Position numbers and translations under genes: made by a program. Shown piece after piece: positions 1-8,294 of a stretch of 64,000 nucleotides of DNA (its first letter is position 1; each line of letters starts with the position of its first letter). A model generated the notes under the pieces. It worked only from the letters and a program-made list of their open reading frames with translations. It had not been told where the DNA came from and made no database searches. Location of the stretch: positions 62,001-126,000 of the forward strand of contig NZ_VORW01000010.1 in the NCBI RefSeq assembly GCF_007997215.1. Direction: 5' to 3'. Origin of the DNA: Algoriphagus aquimarinus (lineage in GTDB: Bacteria > Bacteroidota > Bacteroidia > Cytophagales > Cyclobacteriaceae).

Positions 1-419
1 TAGATACTGTGCAAGCCGCAATTTTGAATGTGAAACTGCAGCACTTGGATAGATACTCAGCTTCCAGAAATCAGGTGGCAGATAAATATGATGCAGCTTT
101 TGCGGGGCATCCTAACGTCAAAACCCCAGTTCGAGCACATAATTCTACCCATGCATTTCACCAGTATACAGTGCAAATTGAAGGTGTCAGTAGGGATGAG
201 TTAAAAGCGTATTTAGCTGAAAAAGGAGTGCCTTCTATGGTCTACTATCCTCTTTCCTTGCATCAACAGGTGGCGTATATGGATTTGGGATTCAAAAATG
301 GTGATTTTCCTGTTTCTGAATCACTTTGTCTAAAGGTGCTCTCACTGCCGATTCATACAGAGATGATAGCCGATGATCAAGAGTATATTATTGAAACCAT
401 TAAAAGTTTTTTTGAATGA
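1..419 (+). CDS. wbpE: Nucleotide-sugar aminotransferase, DegT/DnrJ/EryC1/StrS family (3' part only)
   Basis: The frame is open to the left window edge, so this is the C-terminal ~138 residues of a PLP-dependent sugar aminotransferase; the GTG at 9 is internal. Visible family features are DTVQAAIL at the edge, HAFHQYTVQIEG, MVYYPLSLHQQ and the closing VLSLPIHTEM. The lysine and the PLP-binding half lie outside the window. Followed by a wbpD-type acetyltransferase and a wbpB-type dehydrogenase, it most likely aminates the 3-keto uronic acid intermediate to UDP-2-acetamido-3-amino-glucuronate (WbpE/WlbC role). The family call is firm from the tail motifs; the exact substrate rests on neighbours. 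Confidence 0.85.
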   Translation, partial: DTVQAAILNVKLQHLDRYSASRNQVADKYDAAFAGHPNVKTPVRAHNSTHAFHQYTVQIEGVSRDELKAYLAEKGVPSMVYYPLSLHQQVAYMDLGFKNGDFPVSESLCLKVLSLPIHTEMIADDQEYIIETIKSFFE

Positions 420-537
420 AATCGAGCCTGCCTGAGGCAGACAGGTATGACTCTAACTTCCCTTCGGAGGAAGTGTCAATCAAGCGAGATTACTGCCGAT
501 AGCTATTGGGAGAACCCTTTAAAATAATTATAAACAG
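420..537. repeat. Intergenic element carrying three small palindromes
   Basis: The 118-base gap between the aminotransferase and wbpD holds three separate inverted repeats: 427-445 (CCTG...CAGG with an inner CTGCC/GGCAG stem), 456-474 (ACTTCC/GGAAGT around a TTCG loop) and 496-509 (CCGATAGCTATTGG, near-perfect palindrome). The bases between the palindromes (ATGAAATCGAGC, ATGACT, GTCA, GCGAGATT, AATTATAAACAG) recur in the same order in the gap at 40936-41029, which lacks the palindromes. It therefore looks like a shared spacer into which three palindromic units were inserted. No gene is proposed. Confidence 0.6.
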
Positions 538-1110
538 ATGAAAGAATATTTCGCACATGAAAGTGCCTACATAGATGAAGGCTGCGAAATCGGAGCTGGA
601 ACCAAGATCTGGCATTTTTCACATATCATGCCTAATTGTAAAATCGGCGAAGGATGTAATATAGGTCAGAATGTAGTCGTTTCTCCTCAAGTAATCCTTG
701 GTAACAATGTGAAGGTTCAAAATAACGTATCCATTTATACTGGAGTAACTTGCGGTGATGATGTGTTCTTAGGGCCTTCAATGGTATTTACTAATGTGAT
801 CAATCCGAGAAGTGCCGTAAATCGCAAGTCTGAATATGCCAAGACTAATGTAGGAAATGGTGCCAGTATCGGAGCTAATGCAACTATAGTCTGCGGACAT
901 GATATTGGCCCTTTCGCGTTTATTGGCGCAGGTTCAGTGATTACCAAGAATGTACCTGCCTATGCATTGATGGTAGGTAATCCAGCCAGGCAAATGGGGT
1001 GGATGAGTGAATTTGGAAGTAGATTAGAATTTGATGAGCAAGGTCAGGCCGAATGCAAGGAAACTGGAGACCGATATTTGCTCAATAATAATGAAGTAAC
1101 AAAGCTGTGA
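538..1110 (+). CDS. wbpD: UDP-2-acetamido-3-amino-2,3-dideoxy-glucuronate N-acetyltransferase (WbpD/WlbB type)
   Basis: A 190-residue left-handed beta-helix acyltransferase. Hexapeptide repeats run from about residue 12 to 150 (for example [30 protein letters not shown]), with the family's conserved FTNVINPRS loop near residue 85-93 and the closing [13 protein letters not shown]. It should acetylate the 3-amino group of UDP-GlcNAc3NA using acetyl-CoA in the cytoplasm, giving UDP-2,3-diacetamido-uronate. It sits between the aminotransferase and the dehydrogenase of the same pathway and ends just before the ATG of the next gene, so the three are probably cotranscribed. Length matches WbpD/WlbB proteins. 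Confidence 0.92.
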   Translation: MKEYFAHESAYIDEGCEIGAGTKIWHFSHIMPNCKIGEGCNIGQNVVVSPQVILGNNVKVQNNVSIYTGVTCGDDVFLGPSMVFTNVINPRSAVNRKSEYAKTNVGNGASIGANATIVCGHDIGPFAFIGAGSVITKNVPAYALMVGNPARQMGWMSEFGSRLEFDEQGQAECKETGDRYLLNNNEVTKL

Positions 1111-1112
1111 GT

Positions 1113-2081
1113 ATGAAGAATTTTGCCTTGATAGGTGCGGCGGGGTATATAGCCCCGAGACATATGAAAGCTGTAAAGGATACAGGAAATGTATTATTAG
1201 CAGCTTATGATAAATTTGATAGCGTCGGAGTGATGGATAGCCATTTTCCAGAAGCTGATTTTTTCACTGAATTTGAACGCTTTGATAGACATGTAGAGAA
1301 GTTAAAGCGTACCAAGAAGCCAATTGATTATGTAAGCATTTGCTCGCCAAATTACCTACATGATTCTCATATTCGCTTTGGACTGAGGGTAGGAGCAGAT
1401 GTGATTTGCGAAAAGCCTTTGGTATTAAATCCCTGGAATATTGATGCGCTTTCGGAAGTAGAAAAAGAACATGGAACTCGTGTTTATAATATTCTTCAAC
1501 TTAGGCTTCACCCTTCTATCGTAGCGCTAAAGAAGAAAATAGAAGAAGGTCCAAAGGATAAGATTTATGACATAGATCTTGCTTATATTACTTCTAGAGG
1601 ACATTGGTATTTTACGTCCTGGAAAGGCGATGTGAGTAAGTCTGGAGGAATAGCTACAAATATTGGAGTTCACTTTTATGATATGCTTACCTGGGTTTTT
1701 GGAGCGGTAAAGAAAAATGTGGTGCACGTGCATACGCATGATAGGGCTTCTGGATATTTTGAATTGGAGAAAGCTCGGGTCCGCTGGTTCTTGAGCATCA
1801 ACGCCGATACTTTACCAGATGCTGTAAAGGCAAAAGGGGGTAGAACTTATCGCTCACTAACTATGGAAGGAAATGAGATAGAGTTCTCAGATGGCTTTAC
1901 CGAATTACATACGCATAGTTACCAGCATATTCTCGATGGTCATGGCTTTGGTTTAGAAGAAGCAAGACCAAGCATTGAGATAGTTCACGATATCAGGCAT
2001 ATGGAGCCTATTGGTCTAAAAGGAGATTATCACCCTTTGGCAAAAAGCCCTTTGACAAAACATCCCTTTTTGACCACCTAA
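1113..2081 (+). CDS. wbpB: UDP-N-acetyl-2-amino-2-deoxyglucuronate dehydrogenase, Gfo/Idh/MocA family
   Basis: A 322-residue NAD-dependent oxidoreductase that begins MKNFALIGAAGYIAPRHM, the nucleotide-binding start typical of WbpB/WlbA. EKPLV near residue 100 is the usual Gfo/Idh/MocA motif with its catalytic-region lysine. The enzyme oxidises C3 of UDP-GlcNAcA before transamination. I prefer the ATG at 1113 over the in-frame GTG at 1107, because the family's N-terminus starts exactly there and it lies two bases past the wbpD stop. With the preceding genes it forms the UDP-GlcNAc(3NAc)A branch; wbpA at 16368 supplies its substrate. No 2-epimerase of the WbpI type was seen next to it. Confidence 0.92.
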   Translation: MKNFALIGAAGYIAPRHMKAVKDTGNVLLAAYDKFDSVGVMDSHFPEADFFTEFERFDRHVEKLKRTKKPIDYVSICSPNYLHDSHIRFGLRVGADVICEKPLVLNPWNIDALSEVEKEHGTRVYNILQLRLHPSIVALKKKIEEGPKDKIYDIDLAYITSRGHWYFTSWKGDVSKSGGIATNIGVHFYDMLTWVFGAVKKNVVHVHTHDRASGYFELEKARVRWFLSINADTLPDAVKAKGGRTYRSLTMEGNEIEFSDGFTELHTHSYQHILDGHGFGLEEARPSIEIVHDIRHMEPIGLKGDYHPLAKSPLTKHPFLTT

Positions 2082-2096
2082 AAAAGAGGTGTTTTA

Positions 2097-2134
2097 AAAT
2101 CAAAGAAAGTTGAAAATCTTTGATAGCTTTTAAA
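2097..2134. promoter_or_regulatory. AT-rich inverted repeat between wbpB and wecE
   Basis: ATCAAAGA (2099-2106) and TCTTTGAT (2117-2124) form a perfect 8-bp stem with a 10-base loop. AAAA/TTTT flanks could extend it past a short bulge. It may be a weak terminator for the wbp genes or a regulatory hairpin ahead of the next gene at 2178. The low GC of the stem makes a strong terminator unlikely. Confidence 0.35.
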
Positions 2135-2177
2135 ATTATTTAATTCCAAATAACAGTTTTAATTCCTCGAATATTTA

Positions 2178-3329
2178 ATGATTCCATTTAACAAGCCATA
2201 TATAACAGGGAAGGAACTGGCTTATATTGAAGATGCTGTAGCATCAGGTAAACTCTCAGGAAATGGGAAATATACTCGACTGGCGCAAACTTTTTTTGAG
2301 GAAAAGTATCAGATCAAAAAAACATTGCTGACCACTTCTTGTACTGATGCATTGGAGATGGCGGCTATTCTTATAGGAATAGAACCAGGCGATGAAGTAA
2401 TTATTCCTAGTTACACTTTTGTGTCTACTGCAAATGCTTTCGTGCTCAGAGGAGCTAAAATTGTGTTTGCTGATAGTAGATCTGATCATCCAGGTGTAGA
2501 TGAAGAGAGCCTAAAGTCTCTTATCACCGATAAAACAAAAGCAATCGTTCCAGTACATTATGCTGGAGTTGCTTGCGATATGGATATGATCATGGATTTG
2601 GCGTCGGAGCACAATTTATTTGTCATCGAAGATGCCGCGCAAGCTGTAGATTCTTATTATACCTCCAGAAGTGGAAAGAAATTACCACTTGGATCGATCG
2701 GTCACTTAGCTACTTTTTCTTTTCATGAAACAAAGAATATCTCATCCGGAGAAGGTGGTCTGCTGGCTATCAACGATGAACAATTTGTCCATCGAGCCGA
2801 GATTATCTGGGAAAAAGGAACGAATAGAGCATCTTTTTTTAGAGGTGAAATAAATAAGTATGGCTGGGTAGACATCGGTTCTTCCTTTTTGCCATCAGAG
2901 ATTACTGCTGCTTTCCTTTGGGCACAACTTGAGCATTTATCAGAGATTCAGCTTAAGCGTATTCTAATCTGGAATAGGTACAATGCTCATTTTAGTCAAA
3001 AACTGGAATCATTTGGGGTACAGTGCCCGAAGATTCCTAGCTATGCGGACAACAATGCGCATATGTATTACATCATTACAAAAGATGGTAGACAGCGAGA
3101 CTTCATTCTCAAAAGGATGAAGGAATCTGGTATTCTTGCGGTGTTTCATTACCTCAGCTTGCACAAAAGTGAGTATTTCCATAATTGTCATGACGGTAGA
3201 GATTTAGCATTCTCCGATCTATATTCTGATAGGCTAATCAGATTGCCATTTTTCATTGAACTGACTGTGGAGCAGGTTGATCAAATAAGCCAGACTTTAC
3301 TCGATATTTTGGCTGAATATGAGAACTGA
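2178..3329 (+). CDS. wecE: dTDP-4-amino-4,6-dideoxygalactose transaminase (WecE/RffA)
   Basis: A 383-residue DegT-family aminotransferase matching WecE along its length: start MIPFNKPYITGKELAYIE, GDEVIIPSYTFVSTANAFVL, VPVHYAGVACDMD, FVIEDAAQ, and the PLP lysine K186 in SFHETKN, followed by EKGTNRASFFRGE. WecE converts dTDP-4-keto-6-deoxyglucose to dTDP-Fuc4N with glutamate as donor. It overlaps the next gene, a wecF homologue, by 11 bases, which supports the assignment. The dTDP-glucose synthesis genes (rmlA, rmlB) and a WecD-type N-acetyltransferase are not in this window and would have to be elsewhere. Confidence 0.92.
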   Translation: MIPFNKPYITGKELAYIEDAVASGKLSGNGKYTRLAQTFFEEKYQIKKTLLTTSCTDALEMAAILIGIEPGDEVIIPSYTFVSTANAFVLRGAKIVFADSRSDHPGVDEESLKSLITDKTKAIVPVHYAGVACDMDMIMDLASEHNLFVIEDAAQAVDSYYTSRSGKKLPLGSIGHLATFSFHETKNISSGEGGLLAINDEQFVHRAEIIWEKGTNRASFFRGEINKYGWVDIGSSFLPSEITAAFLWAQLEHLSEIQLKRILIWNRYNAHFSQKLESFGVQCPKIPSYADNNAHMYYIITKDGRQRDFILKRMKESGILAVFHYLSLHKSEYFHNCHDGRDLAFSDLYSDRLIRLPFFIELTVEQVDQISQTLLDILAEYEN

Positions 3330-4461
3330 GAATCTCGTATTTCTTCCAGACTCCCCCTATACCGAATGGATAATTAATAGATCAGAAGATTTATTTTCAG
3401 GCCTTAATAAATATTTGGTTGTAGTAGAAGATATTTCCAAGCCTACTAGATTCACTAATTCAGAAATTTTGGTAGTGGAAAATGGGGATTTGGAAAACAG
3501 CCCTATTGTCTCTGAATTAAGTGATTTCAAACGTATCATCGTTAATTACCACACACCTTTCATAGGCCATTTTTTAATGCGACGTCAGTCCGAACTAAGT
3601 CATGCTAAACTGATTTGGATTATTTGGAGTGGAGATTTATATAAGCATCCGAGTTTTCTGTCAAAAGCATATACCAGTCGTACCATGGCCGTGCTGCCAC
3701 CTGAGAAGATGGTTGAGACTTGGGGTAAATCGGTGCATCATCGAATTTTACAAGCTTTAGGAAAGCCTAACAAGTACAGTTTTGAGAAGTCATTTTCCAA
3801 ATTTGATTTTGTAGCTACCATTTTCGAAAAGGATGTAATGGAAGCGGAATCGGTTTTAGGTTTAAAAGCCAAGTGGATTCGATTTGCTTTCTTGTCTTTG
3901 GAGGAGATGTTTTCGGAAGAATATCTGAAAAACAAACCCGTTTTAGGTGACAAAATAATGGTAGGCCATTCTGGTTCTCCTGAAAACAACCACTTGGATG
4001 TATATCATCAAATACATCATCTTTTGCCTTCAAACGAGATGACCATTCTGAGTCCTTTATCCTACGGCAACCCCACTTATATAGAAGCGGTAAAGTCTAT
4101 GGGCGAAGAGTATTTTGAAGATAAATTCGAAACCCTGGAAGATTTTATCCCTCGCGAATTCTATTACCAAAAACTAGCGGAAGCTTCTGTTGCTATTTTC
4201 AACCATAAAATACAGCAGGCTTTCGGTAATATTTTAGGACTTATTTTTATGGGTGTGAAAGTTTTTTTAAACCCCGAAAATCCAGTTTACATAGAATTGA
4301 CAAGCCATAATATCAAAGTTTTTGATTACAGTAAGATGACACAGGATGACTTGCTCAATCCTCTATCAGCCGAAGATGTAGATAACAATCGAGCAATAAT
4401 CAGCTTGCTTTTTAAGGAAGAAAAGATCCGGGATTATTACCGTGATCTCTACATCGCCTGA
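3319..4461 (+). CDS. wecF: TDP-Fuc4NAc:lipid II Fuc4NAc transferase-like protein (GT56, WecF)
   Basis: A 380-residue protein resembling WecF/RffT of enterobacterial common antigen synthesis. Shared features are WIIWSGDLYK near residue 96, MVGHSGSPENNHLD near 214, ILSPLSYGNPTYIE near 240 and FLNPENP near 345. GT56 enzymes move 4-acetamido-4,6-dideoxygalactose from the TDP sugar to an undecaprenyl-PP-linked disaccharide at the inner membrane face. Its start lies inside the wecE coding end, so the two are probably translationally coupled. The acceptor here is unknown; a GlcNAc-uronic acid lipid intermediate would parallel the common antigen pathway. Family confidence is good, acceptor identity is inference. 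Confidence 0.82.
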   Translation: MRTENLVFLPDSPYTEWIINRSEDLFSGLNKYLVVVEDISKPTRFTNSEILVVENGDLENSPIVSELSDFKRIIVNYHTPFIGHFLMRRQSELSHAKLIWIIWSGDLYKHPSFLSKAYTSRTMAVLPPEKMVETWGKSVHHRILQALGKPNKYSFEKSFSKFDFVATIFEKDVMEAESVLGLKAKWIRFAFLSLEEMFSEEYLKNKPVLGDKIMVGHSGSPENNHLDVYHQIHHLLPSNEMTILSPLSYGNPTYIEAVKSMGEEYFEDKFETLEDFIPREFYYQKLAEASVAIFNHKIQQAFGNILGLIFMGVKVFLNPENPVYIELTSHNIKVFDYSKMTQDDLLNPLSAEDVDNNRAIISLLFKEEKIRDYYRDLYIA

Positions 4462-5927
4462 TGACGGTAGTCAAAAACATCAAAAATTTGGCTTCAGACA
4501 GCATGATCTATGGACTTGCTGGAATTGCCACTCGAGTAATGGGAGTGGTGCTGACACCGCTCTATACTAGAGTGTATTCTCCTGAGGATTATGGGGTTTT
4601 TGGCTTAGTGAATAATGCCTATTCTCTGATCGCCTTGTTATTAATCTTAAGCTTAGACAATTCCACTGCACGCTGGTTTTACGATACTGAAGACTATGAC
4701 TACAGGAAAAAGATCATAAGTACCTGGTTTTGGTTTTATTTATTGATATCAGTCGTTTTCGCAGGGTTTTTCTTTTTTACAGCTCCTTATTGGTCTCAAT
4801 TTATCACCTATAATGCCGAGGAATCCATAGAATACATTCAAGTTTTGGCATTTTCTCTTCCTGTCTCCGTAGCTACAGTGGTAGCTACCAAAGTGCTAAG
4901 ATTTGAGAAGAAGCCTAAGAGCACGGTTCTGCTTACTTTTTTGCAAGCCTTATTTTTGATAGTTGCCAATGTGGTTTTTGTCCTAATTCTAGATCAGGGA
5001 TTAAAAGGTGCCTTCACCGCCAGATTAGTAGCATTCCTGCTAATGGTTCCCTTATCCATGTACTACCTGAAACGCTGGCTGCAGAAAATTAAGCTTTCGG
5101 ATTTCCGCCTGCTGGGAAAAATGATCAAGTACAGCCTGCCTTTTCTTCCGGCTAGTCTGTCCATATGGATGATCAATCTATCAGCAGTTTTCTTCTTAAA
5201 TGGAAAGGTATCCGATGAAGATTTAGGACTATTTCAGATAGCATTCGCCATCGCTGGATTCAGCGGTATTGTCGTAAATGCTTTCCAGCAAGCTTGGTCA
5301 CCTTTTGCTTTCTCCATAATTCATCAGGAAAATGCCAAGGAAACTTATGGAAAAATACTTCTAGCTTATCTCTTACTGATAGGATCACTTACCTTGCTGG
5401 CTTCTTTGTTTTCTCTGGAGGCACTGATGATCATTGCCACACCGGCTTATTATGGAGCTGCCACGATTGCCAGTATTTTGGTCTTTAGCAGCTTATTTGC
5501 TGGTCTTACCAATATCGCGGATTTGGGATCAGCGATAAGCAAAAATACAGCTCCACTTGGGATTGTTTACTCGGTTTCCTCAGTCATTCTTGTCTTGCTT
5601 AATATTTATCTAATTCCCTTGTATGGGGTTTATGGAGCAGCTCTTGCCGTTTGCATTTCTCAGTTTCTAACACCTGTTTTTGTGTTTTATTTCTCGCAGA
5701 AATCTTATCCCATTCCTTATGATTTTATAAGAGCTTTTGGATTTATGGTTCTATTATTTCTGGTAGCATTTCTTGGGTATTACTTGTCTAGCGATACCTC
5801 TGTGATCCAAGCGGTGCTGATTAAGATCGGTACCTTTGGTTTCTTTGTGCTGATTTCGATTTTGATTTTTAAGCGGGAGTTTTTGTTTTTGAAGCGATTA
5901 GTGAGCAATCGATTCAGTAAAACCTAA
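4461..5927 (+). CDS. wzx: Wzx-type polysaccharide flippase (MOP/PST family)
   Basis: A 488-residue integral membrane protein with roughly 12-14 hydrophobic segments and the characteristic N-terminus of Wzx proteins: ASDSMIYGLAGIATRVMGVV, then YTRVYSPEDYGVFGLVNN. Such proteins flip undecaprenyl-PP-linked repeat units across the inner membrane. The ATG shares one base with the wecF stop (TGATG), suggesting coupled translation. It is the only clear MOP-type flippase in the window; an ABC transporter at 20990 could be a second export route. Confidence 0.9.
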   Translation: MTVVKNIKNLASDSMIYGLAGIATRVMGVVLTPLYTRVYSPEDYGVFGLVNNAYSLIALLLILSLDNSTARWFYDTEDYDYRKKIISTWFWFYLLISVVFAGFFFFTAPYWSQFITYNAEESIEYIQVLAFSLPVSVATVVATKVLRFEKKPKSTVLLTFLQALFLIVANVVFVLILDQGLKGAFTARLVAFLLMVPLSMYYLKRWLQKIKLSDFRLLGKMIKYSLPFLPASLSIWMINLSAVFFLNGKVSDEDLGLFQIAFAIAGFSGIVVNAFQQAWSPFAFSIIHQENAKETYGKILLAYLLLIGSLTLLASLFSLEALMIIATPAYYGAATIASILVFSSLFAGLTNIADLGSAISKNTAPLGIVYSVSSVILVLLNIYLIPLYGVYGAALAVCISQFLTPVFVFYFSQKSYPIPYDFIRAFGFMVLLFLVAFLGYYLSSDTSVIQAVLIKIGTFGFFVLISILIFKREFLFLKRLVSNRFSKT

Positions 5928-5952
5928 AATTTTTCAAAAGCTTGTCTTTCCA

Positions 5953-7050
5953 ATGACTACAGTTAACCAAATAAAAAAAATAGTATACTTAGCATCCTTG
6001 GATCAGCGTCATAGTCCTGGGGTGTTCAAAAAGATTTTGGGCACGGTGGCAGGAGCAGAGCAAGCAGGATATTCGGCCAGCTTAAAACTGCTGGATACTA
6101 AACCAGGATTTCTAGAGAAGTTTGTTGAGGAAATAGATAATTCTGATGCGGATATCTTAATTGTCAGAAGTCTCTGTCAGTATAATTTTTATTTAATTCC
6201 AGCCTTTCGCCGAGCCAAAGCCCAAGGGAAAAAGATAATCCTTGATGTGCCTACGCCAAATACAGTCGCTGTCAGTGAATTGGCAGATGCGAACACTGGT
6301 TGGAAAAGGAAAGTAAAAGATCTAGCATATCTCATCTTATCTGGGCCGGTGCCTTTTTGGTTCGTTTCCAAGATTTTGCAATATGCCGAAGAAGGTGCAT
6401 GGTTCTCCATTGGAAACAAGTCAAAAACTTCCCACATAGGAAATGGAATTCAAGTAGCTTCAGTACCTGAGAGAACGCAGGTACCTGTTTTTGACGGTTC
6501 TTGCTTGAGGTTGGTTTGTGTAGCCTCTCTGAATTACTGGCATGGAGTAGATAGATTGATCCAAGCTATCGCCACTTTCAATTCGGAGGGCAATGGCTTG
6601 AAAGTTCATTTGAAAATTATAGGTAATGGAGCCTCTTTATCCAGCTTGCAAGAGTTGACAGAAGCCTTAGATGTACAGCAATACATTAGTTTTTCTGGTT
6701 TCCTTGAAGGTGAAGATCTCTATAGAGAATATCAGTCTGCTCATATGGCTGTAGGTTCTTTGGCTCTATTCCGTAAGAAATTGAAATCAGCTTCCGAACT
6801 AAAGTCTAGAGAATATTGCGCTGTTGGAATACCCTTCATGGTTGTAGGTGATGATCCTGATTTTCCAAAAAACACTAGGTTTAGAGTACAGCTACCTAAT
6901 CGGGAAAACCTTTCTGATCTCACTGATTTTTTCAGAAGTTTTGATTCAAAATACTTAGCATTCACACCAACTGAAATCAGGAAATATGCCTGCGAGAATT
7001 TGGATTTTTCTGTAAAAATTAAGGAAATCTTAAAAGAAGTAGAGGATTGA
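5953..7050 (+). CDS. Glycosyltransferase, GT-B fold (GT4-like)
   Basis: A 365-residue probable GT-B glycosyltransferase. The C-terminal half has the donor-binding pattern LRLVCVASLNYWHGVDRLIQ (about residue 180), LKIIGNG, YISFSGFLEGEDLYREYQ and ASELKSREYCAVGIPFMV, where the usual glutamate region is represented by KSREY. The N-terminal acceptor domain begins KIVYLASLDQRHSPG. Donor and acceptor cannot be read from sequence. It lies between the flippase (25-base gap) and another GT that overlaps its stop by four bases. Confidence 0.75.
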   Translation: MTTVNQIKKIVYLASLDQRHSPGVFKKILGTVAGAEQAGYSASLKLLDTKPGFLEKFVEEIDNSDADILIVRSLCQYNFYLIPAFRRAKAQGKKIILDVPTPNTVAVSELADANTGWKRKVKDLAYLILSGPVPFWFVSKILQYAEEGAWFSIGNKSKTSHIGNGIQVASVPERTQVPVFDGSCLRLVCVASLNYWHGVDRLIQAIATFNSEGNGLKVHLKIIGNGASLSSLQELTEALDVQQYISFSGFLEGEDLYREYQSAHMAVGSLALFRKKLKSASELKSREYCAVGIPFMVVGDDPDFPKNTRFRVQLPNRENLSDLTDFFRSFDSKYLAFTPTEIRKYACENLDFSVKIKEILKEVED

Positions 7051-8294
7051 GTCAGCTTAGAACCCTAGTCCTTTTGACCCAAAAATACCCTTTTGAATCC
7101 GGAGAGGAATTTCTAGCCACTGAGCTTACTCACCTGGAACAAGCTTTTGATCGTGTAATAATCATACCCACAGCGGTGAGAGATTTCTCGCACCCAAGAC
7201 CTACCGGGAAAAACACACAAATCAGGATTGTGAAAAACCCTGAATCAGCCAAAGGAATTGCTACAGCTTTTATAAGTAGATTTTTTCAAACGCTTAGCTT
7301 ACTCGGCTCCGAGCTGAATAAATCTGGGTGGAATCTAAAGCTATTGAAGTATTACTTCTATCATATTCCATTTGCCCTTCAGATCAAGTCAGTAATTTCT
7401 AAAGAACTCGAATCAGCTGGAGAGTTTGTCCTTTATTCTTATTGGATGGACACTAATGCATTCGCTTCTTCTTTATTAAAAAAAGATTCTCCGGAAATAA
7501 AGTTAGTTGTTAAAAGCCATGGAGGTGACCTCTATAATGAGCGTCAGCCATCGGGTGGGGTAGCTTTCAGAGAAACTGTATATGCAGCAGCAGATTCACT
7601 TATTTTCATCTCCGAACATGGCTATAACTATGCTTCAAAACACTATCCAAAGTACTCTTCGAAAATGAAGGTGTTCAGATTAGGGGTAGAGGATAGTGCT
7701 ACATCTCCCAAATCAAATTTTCCACAGGCTTTTCAAATTGTTTCCTGTTCTAGTTTAATTCCTCTTAAAAGAGTTAATCTCATCGCCGAGGTGTTGAATA
7801 ACTGCCGTGTTCCTATTTGCTGGACTCACTTTGGCGGAGAAGATTCAGCTATTTCAGCTATGAATAATAGCCTCCCAAAACTTAGAAACGATCTGGAAAT
7901 TAAATGGAAGGGTAAAGTGAAAAATGAAGAGGTCCAATCCTTTTATGCTAACCAACCCATAGATCTACTAATTAATTTAAGTTCCTCCGAAGGTATTCCA
8001 GTATCAATGATGGAAGCTATTTCATTTGGGATTCCTGTTTTCGCAAATGCCGTTGGTGGTATATCCGAAGTAGTGAAAAGTGAGACAGGTGAACTTATAC
8101 CAGATGGATTATCCTCTAAAGAAATAGCTTCTCGTTTGGATCAATTTCTACTAAGTGGAAAAACCAGAAATGAAGATTTCAGAAATGGAGTTAGGCAGTT
8201 TTGGTTCCAGAACTATTCGGCGGAGCAAAATCATCAAATGTTGATCGCACATTTAAATACACAGGCCTTCACCAGGTCATTCCCTACGGAATGA
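7047..8294 (+). CDS. Glycosyltransferase family 4 protein
   Basis: A 415-residue GT-B enzyme. The C-terminal GT4 signature is very clear: SSSEGIPVSMMEAISFGIPV followed by FANAVGGISEVV near residues 312-345, plus WKGKVKNEEVQSFY. The N-terminus LRTLVLLTQKYPFESGEEFL is typical of bacterial exopolysaccharide glycosyltransferases. The start is a TTG whose last two bases begin the preceding TGA stop (TTGA overlap), so it probably depends on reinitiation. Substrates unknown. Confidence 0.85.
   Translation: MSQLRTLVLLTQKYPFESGEEFLATELTHLEQAFDRVIIIPTAVRDFSHPRPTGKNTQIRIVKNPESAKGIATAFISRFFQTLSLLGSELNKSGWNLKLLKYYFYHIPFALQIKSVISKELESAGEFVLYSYWMDTNAFASSLLKKDSPEIKLVVKSHGGDLYNERQPSGGVAFRETVYAAADSLIFISEHGYNYASKHYPKYSSKMKVFRLGVEDSATSPKSNFPQAFQIVSCSSLIPLKRVNLIAEVLNNCRVPICWTHFGGEDSAISAMNNSLPKLRNDLEIKWKGKVKNEEVQSFYANQPIDLLINLSSSEGIPVSMMEAISFGIPVFANAVGGISEVVKSETGELIPDGLSSKEIASRLDQFLLSGKTRNEDFRNGVRQFWFQNYSAEQNHQMLIAHLNTQAFTRSFPTE

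Noticed and set aside
2178-3329. The wecE-type gene as the missing LegC aminotransferase
   Set aside because: Its sequence follows WecE throughout and it overlaps a wecF-type gene, so a Fuc4N role is much more likely, though dual use cannot be excluded.
8201-8290. Upstream extension of the GT gene that I start at 8291
   Set aside because: The added residues lie inside the preceding GT gene in another frame and do not resemble a GT N-terminus, while 8291 gives a normal one with an ATGA overlap.
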